Origin: Mangrovitalea sediminis
GTDB lineage: Bacteria; Pseudomonadota; Gammaproteobacteria; Pseudomonadales; Oleiphilaceae
NCBI RefSeq assembly: GCF_002514725.1
Contig: NZ_NTLB01000004.1
Coordinates: 248,001 to 312,000, forward strand
Direction: 5' to 3'
DNA: 64,000 nt
Numbering within the stretch: position 1 is the stretch's first letter; each line of letters begins with the position of its first letter. Positions 34,745-43,746 of this stretch are shown here, piece after piece. The translations under genes and the position numbers were made by a program. Below the pieces are notes generated by a model. It made no database searches. It was not told the origin of the DNA and saw only the letters and a program-made list of their open reading frames with translations.

Positions 34745-36286
34745 TCAGGCGACCTTCTGGCCTTTCGATGACGCCGGCTTAAGGCGATACAGCTTACGTT
34801 CCTTCAACGCAAAGCGGTTCAACCCGCTCAGGTGGATTTTCCGCAGATAGGTTTCCCAATGAATCAGCGTCGGGTCGACCGGGAACAAGGCCTGATCGGC
34901 TTCACTCATGGTCTTCGACAGCTTGAGCAGGCTATCGTTGTGAAAAATGTAGTTTGGTGCTGTATAGAACGAGAAGATCGTCGACAGCTTAATGGCCGTA
35001 TCGATATTGGCCAACGCACTGACCTGCCCTTCCTGCCCCAGCATTTTCAAGAATCGACCCGCCATCCGCAGCGGCGTTCTGATGCCCCCCATCATGGCTT
35101 CGAACAGGCGCTTGTCGACGGCAATGAAGGGACGGCGCGGACGACGATAGAACAGACGGTCGTAGGCCGCGTGGTTTTCCTGAGCTTCTGCCACGACATG
35201 GTCGATGAACTCTCCCATACGCAGCGGATTCGCAGAACCGCTACAACACTGGTAGATGCGCTGCTTATGGGGATCGGCCAATGCCTCGGTCAACGAGAGA
35301 ATGATTCCGTTGGCAACCAGATCCGCCGGGATCACATCGATGACGCCGGTACGCTTGCCGGGAAAGACAAACACTTTCTCACGGGCGTAGGCCAGAATGA
35401 TAGCGTCCGCGACCTTGACGCCCTCGATCCAGCCCGGCATAGGCCCCTGCAATGTGCTTTCAATAATGGAGGGGCGCAAAATGGTCAGCGTGGAGCCGCG
35501 CAGACGACGCAGCAACATCTGCTCACCGATCCACTTGGTGAAGGTGTAGGTATCGTTCCAGCCATAACGATTGGATTCACGAATACCCAGTTCGACCAGC
35601 TTCTCCTTCAACTTTTCGCCGAAGTACCGGGACTTCACATCGGCGATCTTATCGCGCAGCACGTTAACCAGTTCGTCCACTTCATAGTAGCCGTCCTGGT
35701 GGCGCGTCATTCCGCTGCGGGCCGGACGCACGACATCCTCATGCATATGCCCGCGATTGAATCCGTTGACGTAGCAGGTCGACACCTGAACAAACGGGAT
35801 ATCGCCCGCCGCCTCCGCCAGATCCATCAGGTTCTGCAGGCAGAGGGCATTGATGGTCAGCGCCTTATCCAATTCCTCGCGGAAATTGACGCTGGCAGCC
35901 GAGTGCACGACCGCGTCGATCCTCTCCGCAAGCTGTTCGAACTGTGCACGGGACAGCCCCAACGAAGGCTCGGTCACTTCGCCGGTAACGCAGTGAATCT
36001 TGTGTTCGCAAAAATCCTCGAACACTTCGGGAGACTCGATCTTGAGGTGTTCGAATACCGACGAACAGGCAATTTCATTGGCGAAACGGTCACGAGCGGT
36101 CGGATAGCGCTTGTTACCGCGAATCAGCAGATACACACCACCGATATCCGGAACCGTCCGCATCAGCTTTTCCAGCAGCACCTTGCCGACAAAACCGGAC
36201 GTGCCGGTAATCAGAACATGCTTACCGCTGAGCTGCTCAATAACCTGGGAGTCGCCTAGATCCACTGTTTCCATCGCTTGATTCAT
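34745..36286 (-). CDS. Fatty acyl-CoA reductase (alcohol-forming, wax ester pathway)
   Basis: The 513-residue protein reduces fatty acyl-CoA (or acyl-ACP) to fatty alcohol with NADPH, the first committed step of wax ester synthesis. The Rossmann motif HVLITGTSGFVGKVLLEKL (TGxxGxxG), the catalytic YTFTKWIGEQ (YxxxK) and SAASVNFREELDKAL are present, followed by a C-terminal FAR_C-like domain with FYTAPNYIFHND and KIHLSGLNRFALKERKLY. It matches the shorter Marinobacter reductase (Maqu_2220-type, about 513 residues) from memory, and starting at Met 36286 gives 20 residues before GKHVL, exactly as there; ATGs at 36319 and 36298 are alternatives. This is the clearest taxonomic marker in the window. 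The wax ester synthase itself is not here. Confidence 0.93.
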   Translation of the reverse strand: MNQAMETVDLGDSQVIEQLSGKHVLITGTSGFVGKVLLEKLMRTVPDIGGVYLLIRGNKRYPTARDRFANEIACSSVFEHLKIESPEVFEDFCEHKIHCVTGEVTEPSLGLSRAQFEQLAERIDAVVHSAASVNFREELDKALTINALCLQNLMDLAEAAGDIPFVQVSTCYVNGFNRGHMHEDVVRPARSGMTRHQDGYYEVDELVNVLRDKIADVKSRYFGEKLKEKLVELGIRESNRYGWNDTYTFTKWIGEQMLLRRLRGSTLTILRPSIIESTLQGPMPGWIEGVKVADAIILAYAREKVFVFPGKRTGVIDVIPADLVANGIILSLTEALADPHKQRIYQCCSGSANPLRMGEFIDHVVAEAQENHAAYDRLFYRRPRRPFIAVDKRLFEAMMGGIRTPLRMAGRFLKMLGQEGQVSALANIDTAIKLSTIFSFYTAPNYIFHNDSLLKLSKTMSEADQALFPVDPTLIHWETYLRKIHLSGLNRFALKERKLYRLKPASSKGQKVA

Positions 36287-36319
36287 TGCCTCACCCATCC
36301 TGACTGCAAAAACATCCAT

Positions 36320-36807
36320 GTTGAGCTGCCGAACCGGTCAGTGCTGCACCGGGTCATTCGACAGCCACCGCGGGTGGACCGGAATCCCTGAAACCCGGTC
36401 CACAACCGAACAAGCAAAGACGTCCAACATACTTCGATGTCAAAGACACTTTCGCTTGCATGATCTGGAGATCGGTCCGTTACCGGACATTCTCGAACGT
36501 AACGTAGTGTAACTCGACCACCATGAACATTTTGTTGATGAATGCAATATTTCGCGTTAAACCTCGGTAACTGTGACGCGGTCGTAATATTGCTTTCGTC
36601 TCCAGCGTCAACGCAAAACGCATACCAGAAATCAGGGAAGCGCTATCGGGCAGCGTCGGCAGAAAGCCATTCGCCCCTCAAGCAAACAGGTTAAGAACGA
36701 CCGAGTCCGTGAGACTAGCCGTACAGCATGACGGTTTTGTGTCCGATATCCCTTTGAACGCCAACACTTTATTCGGCGACCGCAACGCGCACGTTTCGGT
36801 CCGGCGA
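36320..36807. other. Intergenic region upstream of the acyl-CoA reductase gene
   Basis: This 488-base stretch separates the reductase gene from the 3' end of the alpha/beta hydrolase gene, both on the minus strand. No convincing gene is seen. It is locally AT-rich around 36500-36600, where GCAATATT (36544-36551) and AATATTGC (36586-36593) form a perfect 8-bp inverted repeat with 42-base spacing between centres, four helical turns. Such spacing suits a looping or cooperative regulator of the reductase promoter. No hairpin terminator for the hydrolase gene was seen. Confidence 0.5.
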
Positions 36808-37713
36808 TCAGGCGGGCAAACGGGCTACAAACCAGTCACGCACCAGGCGGCTGATCAGTTCCCGCTGAGGATCCAGGTGACCCATATGACCGGATTCGGG
36901 GATCAAATGAAGGGCTTTTTCCGAGCGTAGGCACTGAAAAAGTGCATGTGCAGAGGCCGGCGGATCGATTTTGTCATCTGCACCATGGATAACGCAGACA
37001 GGTGCCGTAATACGATCCACGCGGGACAGTGTGTCCACAATCAAGCTGTCCAATGCACCCGGCAATGGATAGCGCCAATAGGCTTCGCGCATTTCAGGGT
37101 CATCAAAAACGGCAGCGTGGACACTGGGGTCCACGGCCGTTTGCGCACGGCGCGCTAACGGATACAAGGGAAGGTGCAGATTACTGCCGAACCAACGTTG
37201 CTTCAGCGACCCCAGCCAACTGCAAAAAAGCAGGAAGTACCGCTCGGCGGGACTGACCACCGAACGCACGGTTGCATCCAGGGTCACCAATGCCTTTAGG
37301 CGGTGATCAACGGCGGCAGCTTCCAGGACGGCAGTCCCCCCAGAGGAAAAACCAAAAGCCCCCAGTCGATCCGGATCGACAAATGCCTGCGCCGACAACC
37401 AGTCCAGGCTGGCGCGAACATCCGGAACCCATTCTTTCATGCAGACATGATAACGCGCGCCGCCACTCTCGCCGTGTCCATGCATATCCGGCAGCAAGAC
37501 CACCATGCCGGACTCCGCCAGCATCCGGGCAAACGCGAGAAATTGTTCCCGACGGCCATGGGCGCCATGGCACATGACAATCGCCGCACAGGGTTCCTCT
37601 CCCGCCGGACGCAACAAACTGCACACCAACCGGTCCCCGGACGAGACCAGCTGTACAACAGATTCCGCCAGGCCTGAGGACTCGGCGAAGCCGGGCGACC
37701 CGGCAGACGTCAT
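36808..37713 (-). CDS. Alpha/beta hydrolase
   Basis: The 301-residue protein has an alpha/beta hydrolase catalytic set: nucleophile serine in GAFGFSSGGTAV, an acid in HGADDKIDPP, and histidine in ESGHMGHLD. An oxyanion segment VMCHGAHGRREQF and the ESGMVVLLPDMHGHGESGG loop resemble the dienelactone hydrolase/acyl esterase group. Substrate is unknown. Its ATG overlaps the stop of the upstream MinD/ParA-like gene (TGATG), and GGAG lies 7 bases before it, so the two are translationally coupled. That places an esterase with a partition-type ATPase, an unusual pair. Confidence 0.85.
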   Translation of the reverse strand: MTSAGSPGFAESSGLAESVVQLVSSGDRLVCSLLRPAGEEPCAAIVMCHGAHGRREQFLAFARMLAESGMVVLLPDMHGHGESGGARYHVCMKEWVPDVRASLDWLSAQAFVDPDRLGAFGFSSGGTAVLEAAAVDHRLKALVTLDATVRSVVSPAERYFLLFCSWLGSLKQRWFGSNLHLPLYPLARRAQTAVDPSVHAAVFDDPEMREAYWRYPLPGALDSLIVDTLSRVDRITAPVCVIHGADDKIDPPASAHALFQCLRSEKALHLIPESGHMGHLDPQRELISRLVRDWFVARLPA

Positions 37714-39263
37714 CAACGGTCTCCGGCCGGAGGTTCCCGGCGAAGGATCATCGCCGGCGAGCGGAAAACCCGCTCCAGAGATTCGTCATGCGGCCGGCCC
37801 AATGCCTCCAGCAGGCTGCTGATCGAGGTTCCGGCCGGTTGCTGACGGAGCTGCGAAAGCAGCGCCTCCTGGGAACCAAAAGCCGACTCGTCATAGGACG
37901 GAGAGCGCTTGTCTTTTGTCATCGGGCGCGGGTTTATGTCGGGGGAACGACCGGCCGGCCGCTCAAAAAGAGGCGGCTCTACGCGATCGGCCAATTGACG
38001 CAGATGGGCTGAAAAATGCGCGCGCTGGGAAACCGAAAGGCTCTCCCAGTCCATGGAGGCCAGACCTGTCTGCAAAATTTCGATGGTATCTTCGTCCATA
38101 TTTTCGCCCAGCAATTCCAGGCACAAGGTCAACCCCTGGTAGCGCTGTAAAGCCGTGCTTTCCGGATTGTTCATTAGGAACTGCAGCTGCTGTCCCCATT
38201 CCTGCCAAAGGCGCTCAGCTTGCTGCTGAGCGCTCTGAGACGACGCGGGCAAAGGGGCGGCGGCATGAGAGCGGGTATCGCCTGCCATCGCCTTTTCCTC
38301 GGGCTTGGGCGCCGGAGCCGGCGCCGATTTGTCCTGCATCCGTTTTGCAAGACGCTGCCAGTACGCCGCGAAACCACCTGCCTTCGCATCCAGCTGCGAG
38401 CATCGAACTTCGACCATATCCGCCAGCGTCCAGAACTGCCGGCACGACGGATCCGATTCATCCAGCAGCGCAACCGGGCGCTGCGTGGCAATGGACTGCG
38501 CGATCGTCTCGTCGCGCCAGATCGCCCCCAGATAATGGGGCTGAAAACCGATATAACGCTGCACGGCTGCCGAGAAGCGGCGAAAAACAGCCTGCGCCTG
38601 GGAGGAGCCCCGGGCCATATTGACCACAATCCCCGGATCGCGCCGATAGCCCCGGCGCCGCATCAACTTCAACAGGGAGAAGGCATCGGTCAGAGAGGTC
38701 GGGTCCGGTGTGACGACCACACAGGCCATCGCTGCCGCAGCGATCATGTGCAGGACCGGCGCCTGCAGACCAGCCGCCGTATCGATGATCACATAGTCGT
38801 ACTGACGCTCCATCCGCGCCAGGGTTTCGAGCAACCGGTAACGGTCATGCCGGCTCATCCGAATACAACGCTGGACGCCGGAGGCGCCGGGAATAATATG
38901 CAGGCCGTGATTGACCGCCAGCACAACCTCTCGCAAGGAACGTTCACCGCTGACGACATGCTCGAGGGTATATTGCGGATAGCGGCCGAGCATGATGTTG
39001 ACATTGGCCAGATCTGTATCGCCATCCAGCAGGAGCACTTTCTTTCCCTGCCGTGCAAGCACCAGACCCAGATTGAGAGCGATTGATGTCTTACCCACCC
39101 CACCTTTACCACCGGTCACGGCAAAAACGCGGGGGTGGGAGGCAGGTGCTGGCGACATCGACGATTCATCCGAAATACGTGGCTGGGGAGACTGCGCAGC
39201 AGGCTGTACTACTGCCTCATGCTCCTCCGACAACGCGCGGGGAGAGAATTCAGCCTTATACAT
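37713..39263 (-). CDS. MinD/ParA-like ATPase with long C-terminal extension
   Basis: The 516-residue protein has a disordered N-terminus of about 45 residues. A MinD/ParA/FleN-type ATPase domain follows: deviant Walker A TGGKGGVGKTS, the DGDTDLANVNIMLG motif and Walker B DYVIIDTAAGL, then VVVTPDPTSLTDAFSLLKL. Beyond residue 300 comes a linker rich in A, P and K and a roughly 190-residue C-terminal part (WQEWGQQLQFLMNNPEST and LSQLRQQPAGTSISSLLEAL) that I do not recognise; there is no MinD-type amphipathic membrane helix at the end. Family members polarise or position protein complexes, chromosomes or flagella. It is coupled to the hydrolase gene and divergent from an HDOD-kinase/GGDEF-EAL operon. 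Confidence 0.85.
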   Translation of the reverse strand: MYKAEFSPRALSEEHEAVVQPAAQSPQPRISDESSMSPAPASHPRVFAVTGGKGGVGKTSIALNLGLVLARQGKKVLLLDGDTDLANVNIMLGRYPQYTLEHVVSGERSLREVVLAVNHGLHIIPGASGVQRCIRMSRHDRYRLLETLARMERQYDYVIIDTAAGLQAPVLHMIAAAAMACVVVTPDPTSLTDAFSLLKLMRRRGYRRDPGIVVNMARGSSQAQAVFRRFSAAVQRYIGFQPHYLGAIWRDETIAQSIATQRPVALLDESDPSCRQFWTLADMVEVRCSQLDAKAGGFAAYWQRLAKRMQDKSAPAPAPKPEEKAMAGDTRSHAAAPLPASSQSAQQQAERLWQEWGQQLQFLMNNPESTALQRYQGLTLCLELLGENMDEDTIEILQTGLASMDWESLSVSQRAHFSAHLRQLADRVEPPLFERPAGRSPDINPRPMTKDKRSPSYDESAFGSQEALLSQLRQQPAGTSISSLLEALGRPHDESLERVFRSPAMILRREPPAGDR

Positions 39264-39372
39264 TGAACGTCATCTACTCGTAGGGTTCCATGTATCATCA
39301 TTCTACACGCTGAAGCCAAATACGACAGTTCGAAGAACTGAACACTTGATCACATTTTACAGTTCAACATTT

Positions 39373-39416
39373 GCATTTTTCATGAAAATGCTTAGAAAGC
39401 TTCATTAAATATTTAA
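39373..39416. promoter_or_regulatory. Cluster of AT-rich palindromes in divergent promoter
   Basis: Between the ATPase gene and the HDOD-kinase gene, GCATTT...AAATGC (39373-39391, centred on TTCATGA) forms a near-palindrome. GCTT-AGA-AAGC follows, and TTAAATATTTAA (39405-39416) is a perfect 12-bp palindrome. The whole 39264-39480 gap is AT-rich in an otherwise GC-rich region. These could be operators or part of an AT-rich promoter for the two divergent units. Confidence 0.4.
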
Positions 39417-39500
39417 TTTGCGTCAGGTATTGTCTAAGCTTTGTACATTAAAATGAAAATAATCGACTAAAACGTCATACCTATGATCAGGGCTTATCTC

Positions 39501-41498
39501 ATGTCGTCACCCGCCGACGGTGATCTGCCCAGCTTGCCCCAGATCGTTCTGCGCATGCTGCATGCGTGCCACAACGATGCTGACTACCGCGAGCTGGGGC
39601 AGTTGATTGCCAGCGACACAGCGCTATCGTCGCGAGTGATGGCTTTGGCCAATTCATCCTATTTCAATCGCGGCCAGCCTGTTAACTCGCTGGAGCGGGC
39701 CTTATTGCGTCTGGGAATCGAAAACCTGCGAACCCTGGTGATCACGGCCGCCCTGCGCCAATTCCTGCAGGACCTGGGGGCCGACCACTGGCAGCAGCTT
39801 CGCGACTTCTGGCGTCACTCCCTGGCAACGGCCCTTATGGCCCGGACCCTGGCAGTGCTCACCCGCTACCCGGCCCCGGACGAAGCCTATCTCGCCGGCA
39901 TGCTGCACAATATCGGCGAGCTGATGGCGCTCAAAATGGCCGCTGCCGGTACTGAAAACGATGTTGAAATCTCGCCTCACGCAGAGGCCGGGGCAAAGCT
40001 GGCTGAGCGCTGGGAGCTGGGACCGCTCGTCGCTGATGCCATCCGCTATCAGCAGACGCCCCCGGAGGAGATCTGGGATACACCGCACCTGGTCAAGTTG
40101 ATCAACCTGTCCACGCGCCTGGCCATGTCGGACAACCGCGGCATGGAGGCGGCAAGGACTCTGTTCGGCCTGACCGCCGCCCTGACCCGCGAGATCTGCT
40201 CGCGTATCGATCAGGAAGTTGCCTCGCTGGCCGAATCGCTTTCGATTCCCCTGGAGGGGGATAGCAACGCACTGGACGTCCGTCAGGCACTGCTGACAGA
40301 ACTGCTCAATCACGGGCTCGTCAACGAGGCCACCACGGCGCTGAGGCGTTCCACTGACGACCTGCAATTTTCCAACGCACTGCTCACCAGCGTCGAATAC
40401 CTGTGTGACGCTCCAGCCATTGTCCTCGCCATTGACGGCGAATGGCTGACCGCCCAGGCGATTTCCTCCTGGCCCGAACTATCGTTGCGCCTTCCTCGCG
40501 AACCGGCACGAAGCCTCATCGCAATCTGTGCGGCCGAAGGCCGGATACTGACGACCTATGACGACGGTGTCGAACCGGCGATCGTCGACCAACAACTTGG
40601 TCACCTCCTGAAGCGCGCCCACCTTATCTACTTGCCGCTGCAGCACCAGGGACAATGCCTGGGCGTCGTCGTCGCGGGTATCGATAACCCTCTTCCGAAA
40701 GCCCGCCTCGACTTGCTGGCACTGTTCGCTCGCGAGGCAGGCCAATTACGCGTCAAATTGGGGCAAGAGCGGGAAACTGATCAGAGCGCACGTTCTCTCG
40801 AGCGTATGGAGCAGGAACTGGTTGTTCGCCGGGTCGCCCATGAAATCAGTAACCCGCTGACCATCATTCGCAACTACCTGTCCACATTGCAGGATAAGCT
40901 GAGCGACGATGAATCCGTCAGCGCGGACCTGCAAGTCGTCCGCGAAGAGCTCGAGCGGGCCGCAGACCTTTTGTTGCAGCTGCGCGATACCCGTGAGGAA
41001 ATACCTGAAGGCGCGGAACTGGATATCAACACGGAAGTCCGCAACCTGGCCGACCTTTTGCAGGATTCGCTCTTTGCGGCGCATGATGTGCACTGCCAAC
41101 TGCAGCTGTCAGAGGCCCCGGTAACCGCCCACGCGACACGCGGTCCTCTCCGGCAGGTGCTGGTTAACCTTGTCCGCAATGCGGTCGAGGCGATGTCGGA
41201 AGGCGGTGAACTCGAGATCCGCACCAGTCCGTCGATCTGGCAAGGGCATCGCAACTGGATTGAAATATCGATCAGCGATAGTGGCACCGGGTTACCCGAG
41301 TCGGTCCGCCAGAACATGTTCCGCCCGGTACAGACGACCAAAGGCGAAGGACATAGCGGCCTCGGCCTGAGCATTGTGAAACAACTGATTGATGACATGG
41401 AGGGCATCATAAGCTGTCGCACCGGAAGCGACGGCACGAGTTTCCAGATCCTGCTGCCGGCCGTATCCGGCGACAAGCAGGATAAAAAGGAAACCTGA
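39501..41498 (+). CDS. HDOD domain-sensor histidine kinase hybrid
   Basis: The 665-residue protein starts with an HDOD domain (about residues 5-200: SLPQIVLRMLHACHNDADYRELGQLIASDTALSSR split as SLPQIVLRMLHACH and IASDTALSSRVMALANSSYF, then the HD-like AYLAGMLHNIGELMAL). A GAF-like region of about 130 residues follows, then a histidine kinase core with the phospho-acceptor H447 in RRVAHEISNPLTIIRNYL, the N-box NLVRNAVEAM, the G1 box DSGTGLPE and G2 GHSGLGLSIV. No membrane segment is visible, so it is cytosolic. ATG at 39501 has AGGG nine bases upstream; 39483 is an earlier option. The next gene, 15 bases on, encodes a receiver-GGDEF-EAL protein that is its likely phosphorylation target. Confidence 0.9.
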   Translation: MSSPADGDLPSLPQIVLRMLHACHNDADYRELGQLIASDTALSSRVMALANSSYFNRGQPVNSLERALLRLGIENLRTLVITAALRQFLQDLGADHWQQLRDFWRHSLATALMARTLAVLTRYPAPDEAYLAGMLHNIGELMALKMAAAGTENDVEISPHAEAGAKLAERWELGPLVADAIRYQQTPPEEIWDTPHLVKLINLSTRLAMSDNRGMEAARTLFGLTAALTREICSRIDQEVASLAESLSIPLEGDSNALDVRQALLTELLNHGLVNEATTALRRSTDDLQFSNALLTSVEYLCDAPAIVLAIDGEWLTAQAISSWPELSLRLPREPARSLIAICAAEGRILTTYDDGVEPAIVDQQLGHLLKRAHLIYLPLQHQGQCLGVVVAGIDNPLPKARLDLLALFAREAGQLRVKLGQERETDQSARSLERMEQELVVRRVAHEISNPLTIIRNYLSTLQDKLSDDESVSADLQVVREELERAADLLLQLRDTREEIPEGAELDINTEVRNLADLLQDSLFAAHDVHCQLQLSEAPVTAHATRGPLRQVLVNLVRNAVEAMSEGGELEIRTSPSIWQGHRNWIEISISDSGTGLPESVRQNMFRPVQTTKGEGHSGLGLSIVKQLIDDMEGIISCRTGSDGTSFQILLPAVSGDKQDKKET

Positions 41499-41513
41499 CG
41501 ATAACCCAATAAG

Positions 41514-43709
41514 ATGAAAGCCATGAATGGGGATAGCGCTAAGCAGGCTTCACGACCGATCGAGTCCAATGCAAACATCCTGGTTGTCGATGACGAGCCG
41601 CGGCTGCTACAAAGCCTGATCACGCTGCTCTCAGAGCGCGGTTTTTATGCCGATGCCGCGCTTGGAGGCAAAGCAGCCTGTCAGTTGCTGACGCAGCGCG
41701 ACTATGACCTGGTATTGCTGGACCTTCGTATGGCCGACATGGATGGCCATCAAGTCATGGACTTTATGAATCGCCGGGACATTCGTGCGGCGACCGTGGT
41801 GGTCAGCGGCGAATCATCCTTCTCATCCGTAAGCCGTGCATTGAGGCGGGGTGCTTACGATTACATCAAGAAGCCCTTCGATGCGGATGAGCTGATCGCG
41901 ACCGTGACCAATGCCCTCTCCAAACGGCAATTGGAACGTTCCCACGATGACGTCCAGCACCGCCTGCGCAAATCCGAAGAACTGCACCGCTATATCGTCA
42001 ACAGCTCCCCCGATATCGTTTTCATGCTGGATAGCGACGGGCGTTTCTGCTTCCTCAACAGCAAGGTGGAAGCCCTGTTGGGCTACAGCTGTGGCGAGCT
42101 GCTGGGTCGGCACTTCCGCCATCTCGTTGACGACCAGGATGTCGCCAAGGCGATGTACACGTTCCAGGACCCCAACATCAACGCCACCAACCCACGCACC
42201 ATCGAACTACGCCTGAAGACCCGGGGCAGCCGTAAGGCCAACCGCCACTTCGAGATCACGGCTTTCCCCATGGACGGGAATGCATTGGGAATGAAAGCCA
42301 CCGATGGCGTTGCGGATAACGTCGATGCGCAGATTTACGGAACCGCCCGGGATATTACCGAACGAAAGGAAGCCGAGGCCTTCATCAACTTCCAGGCCTA
42401 TCACGACCTTCTGACGCGCCTGCCCAACCGGGCCCTGTTCAAGGACCGCCTCAACCTCGCCATCACCCATGCCCGGCGGAACAGCCAGAAGCTGGCGGTC
42501 ATGTTCCTGGATCTGGATCGCTTCAAGGTCGTCAATGACACCCTGGGCCATGCGATGGGCGACCGCCTCCTTCAAGCCGTGTCGCAGCGACTGGAAAGCT
42601 GCTTGCGTCGCGGCGATACCCTGTCGCGTTTCGGCGGCGACGAATTCACGCTCCTGCTCCCGGCGATCTCAAGCCATGAAGACGCGCGCAAGATCGCCCG
42701 CAAGCTGATCAGCGTACTGAAAGCACCATTCCAGTTGGGCGAACATGAAGTCTTTGTCGGCGTCAGTATCGGTATCGCCGTATTCCCTGATGCCGGCCAG
42801 AGCATGGATCAACTGATCCAGAACGCCGACATTGCCATGTACCACGTTAAAGGACGCGGCAAGGACGGCTACCAGTTCTTTAATGATGCCATGAGTATCA
42901 ACAACACGACTCACCGCCTGGGCCTCGAGCGCGATCTCCGTCGCGCCCTGGAACAGAACGAAATGCGTGTTTTCTATCAGCCACAGGTCAGCGCAATCGA
43001 CGGGCATATCGTCGGGGTCGAAGCCCTGGTGCGCTGGCAGCATCCGGAGCGCGGACTCCTTTACCCCCGCGACTTCCTGCCCCTGGCCGAGGAAACCAAA
43101 CTCATCGGCGACCTGAGTCAGCTGGTATTGGGCACGGCCTGCCGGGAGGTTCGGGACTGGCTGTCGGACGGCAACCAGAAAGTACGACTGGCTGTCAATT
43201 TCTCACCCTCCCAGGTCGAACATCCCCGGTTTGTTCAACAGCTGCTGGCCCAACTGGATCACTTCAATTTCCCGGCGGAAAACCTGGAAGTCGAGATCAC
43301 TGAAAACGTGATCATGAACGATCTGGAGCAAATGAGCCGCAAGTTACAGGAGCTGGCGGCCCATGGCATTCGCATCGCGATCGACGACTTCGGCACGGGG
43401 TATTCCTCGCTCAGCTATCTGCACCGGCTCCCGATTCATACGCTCAAGGTGGACCAAACCTTCATTCGCGGCATCCGGGCCGGCGAAGATGGCGCCTGCA
43501 TCGTCAACGCCATTGTTGCCATGGCACATGGCTTACGACTGGATATCGTGGCAGAGGGTGTGGAGACCGCCGAACAGCTGCAATATCTACGCGAACTGGG
43601 TTGCCAGCAGGTTCAAGGTTTTTACTACGGACCGGCGCGACCGGCGGAAGAAATCGGGGGTTTGCTGACAGGCCAGCGCCAGTCTGTTCGTATCAGCAAG
43701 GCGGGTTAA
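41514..43709 (+). CDS. Response regulator with PAS, GGDEF and EAL domains
   Basis: The 731-residue protein has an N-terminal receiver domain (D70 in LVLLDLRMADMDG), a PAS domain (about 150-270, HRYIVNSSPDIVFMLDSDG), a diguanylate cyclase domain with intact GGDEF at 374-378, and an EAL phosphodiesterase domain with EAL at 503-505. RRGD five residues before GGDEF is an intact RxxD inhibitory site. The EAL domain keeps EITE, DDFGTGYSSLSYL, TLKVDQTF, AEGVETAEQ and QGFYYGP, so both catalytic domains look competent. Phosphorylation by the upstream HDOD-kinase would control net c-di-GMP synthesis or breakdown. The two genes almost certainly form an operon. Confidence 0.95.
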   Translation: MKAMNGDSAKQASRPIESNANILVVDDEPRLLQSLITLLSERGFYADAALGGKAACQLLTQRDYDLVLLDLRMADMDGHQVMDFMNRRDIRAATVVVSGESSFSSVSRALRRGAYDYIKKPFDADELIATVTNALSKRQLERSHDDVQHRLRKSEELHRYIVNSSPDIVFMLDSDGRFCFLNSKVEALLGYSCGELLGRHFRHLVDDQDVAKAMYTFQDPNINATNPRTIELRLKTRGSRKANRHFEITAFPMDGNALGMKATDGVADNVDAQIYGTARDITERKEAEAFINFQAYHDLLTRLPNRALFKDRLNLAITHARRNSQKLAVMFLDLDRFKVVNDTLGHAMGDRLLQAVSQRLESCLRRGDTLSRFGGDEFTLLLPAISSHEDARKIARKLISVLKAPFQLGEHEVFVGVSIGIAVFPDAGQSMDQLIQNADIAMYHVKGRGKDGYQFFNDAMSINNTTHRLGLERDLRRALEQNEMRVFYQPQVSAIDGHIVGVEALVRWQHPERGLLYPRDFLPLAEETKLIGDLSQLVLGTACREVRDWLSDGNQKVRLAVNFSPSQVEHPRFVQQLLAQLDHFNFPAENLEVEITENVIMNDLEQMSRKLQELAAHGIRIAIDDFGTGYSSLSYLHRLPIHTLKVDQTFIRGIRAGEDGACIVNAIVAMAHGLRLDIVAEGVETAEQLQYLRELGCQQVQGFYYGPARPAEEIGGLLTGQRQSVRISKAG

Positions 43710-43746
43710 CGGTCAGGCGCTCATGAGCGCGCTGCCGGAAATCCCG

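Noticed and set aside
34832-36259. 475-codon plus-strand frame
   Set aside because: Antisense to the fatty acyl-CoA reductase, with histidine- and glutamine-rich shadow composition.
36709-36930. 73-codon plus-strand frame next to the hydrolase gene
   Set aside because: Overlaps the 3' end of the hydrolase gene antisense, with no ribosome-binding site.
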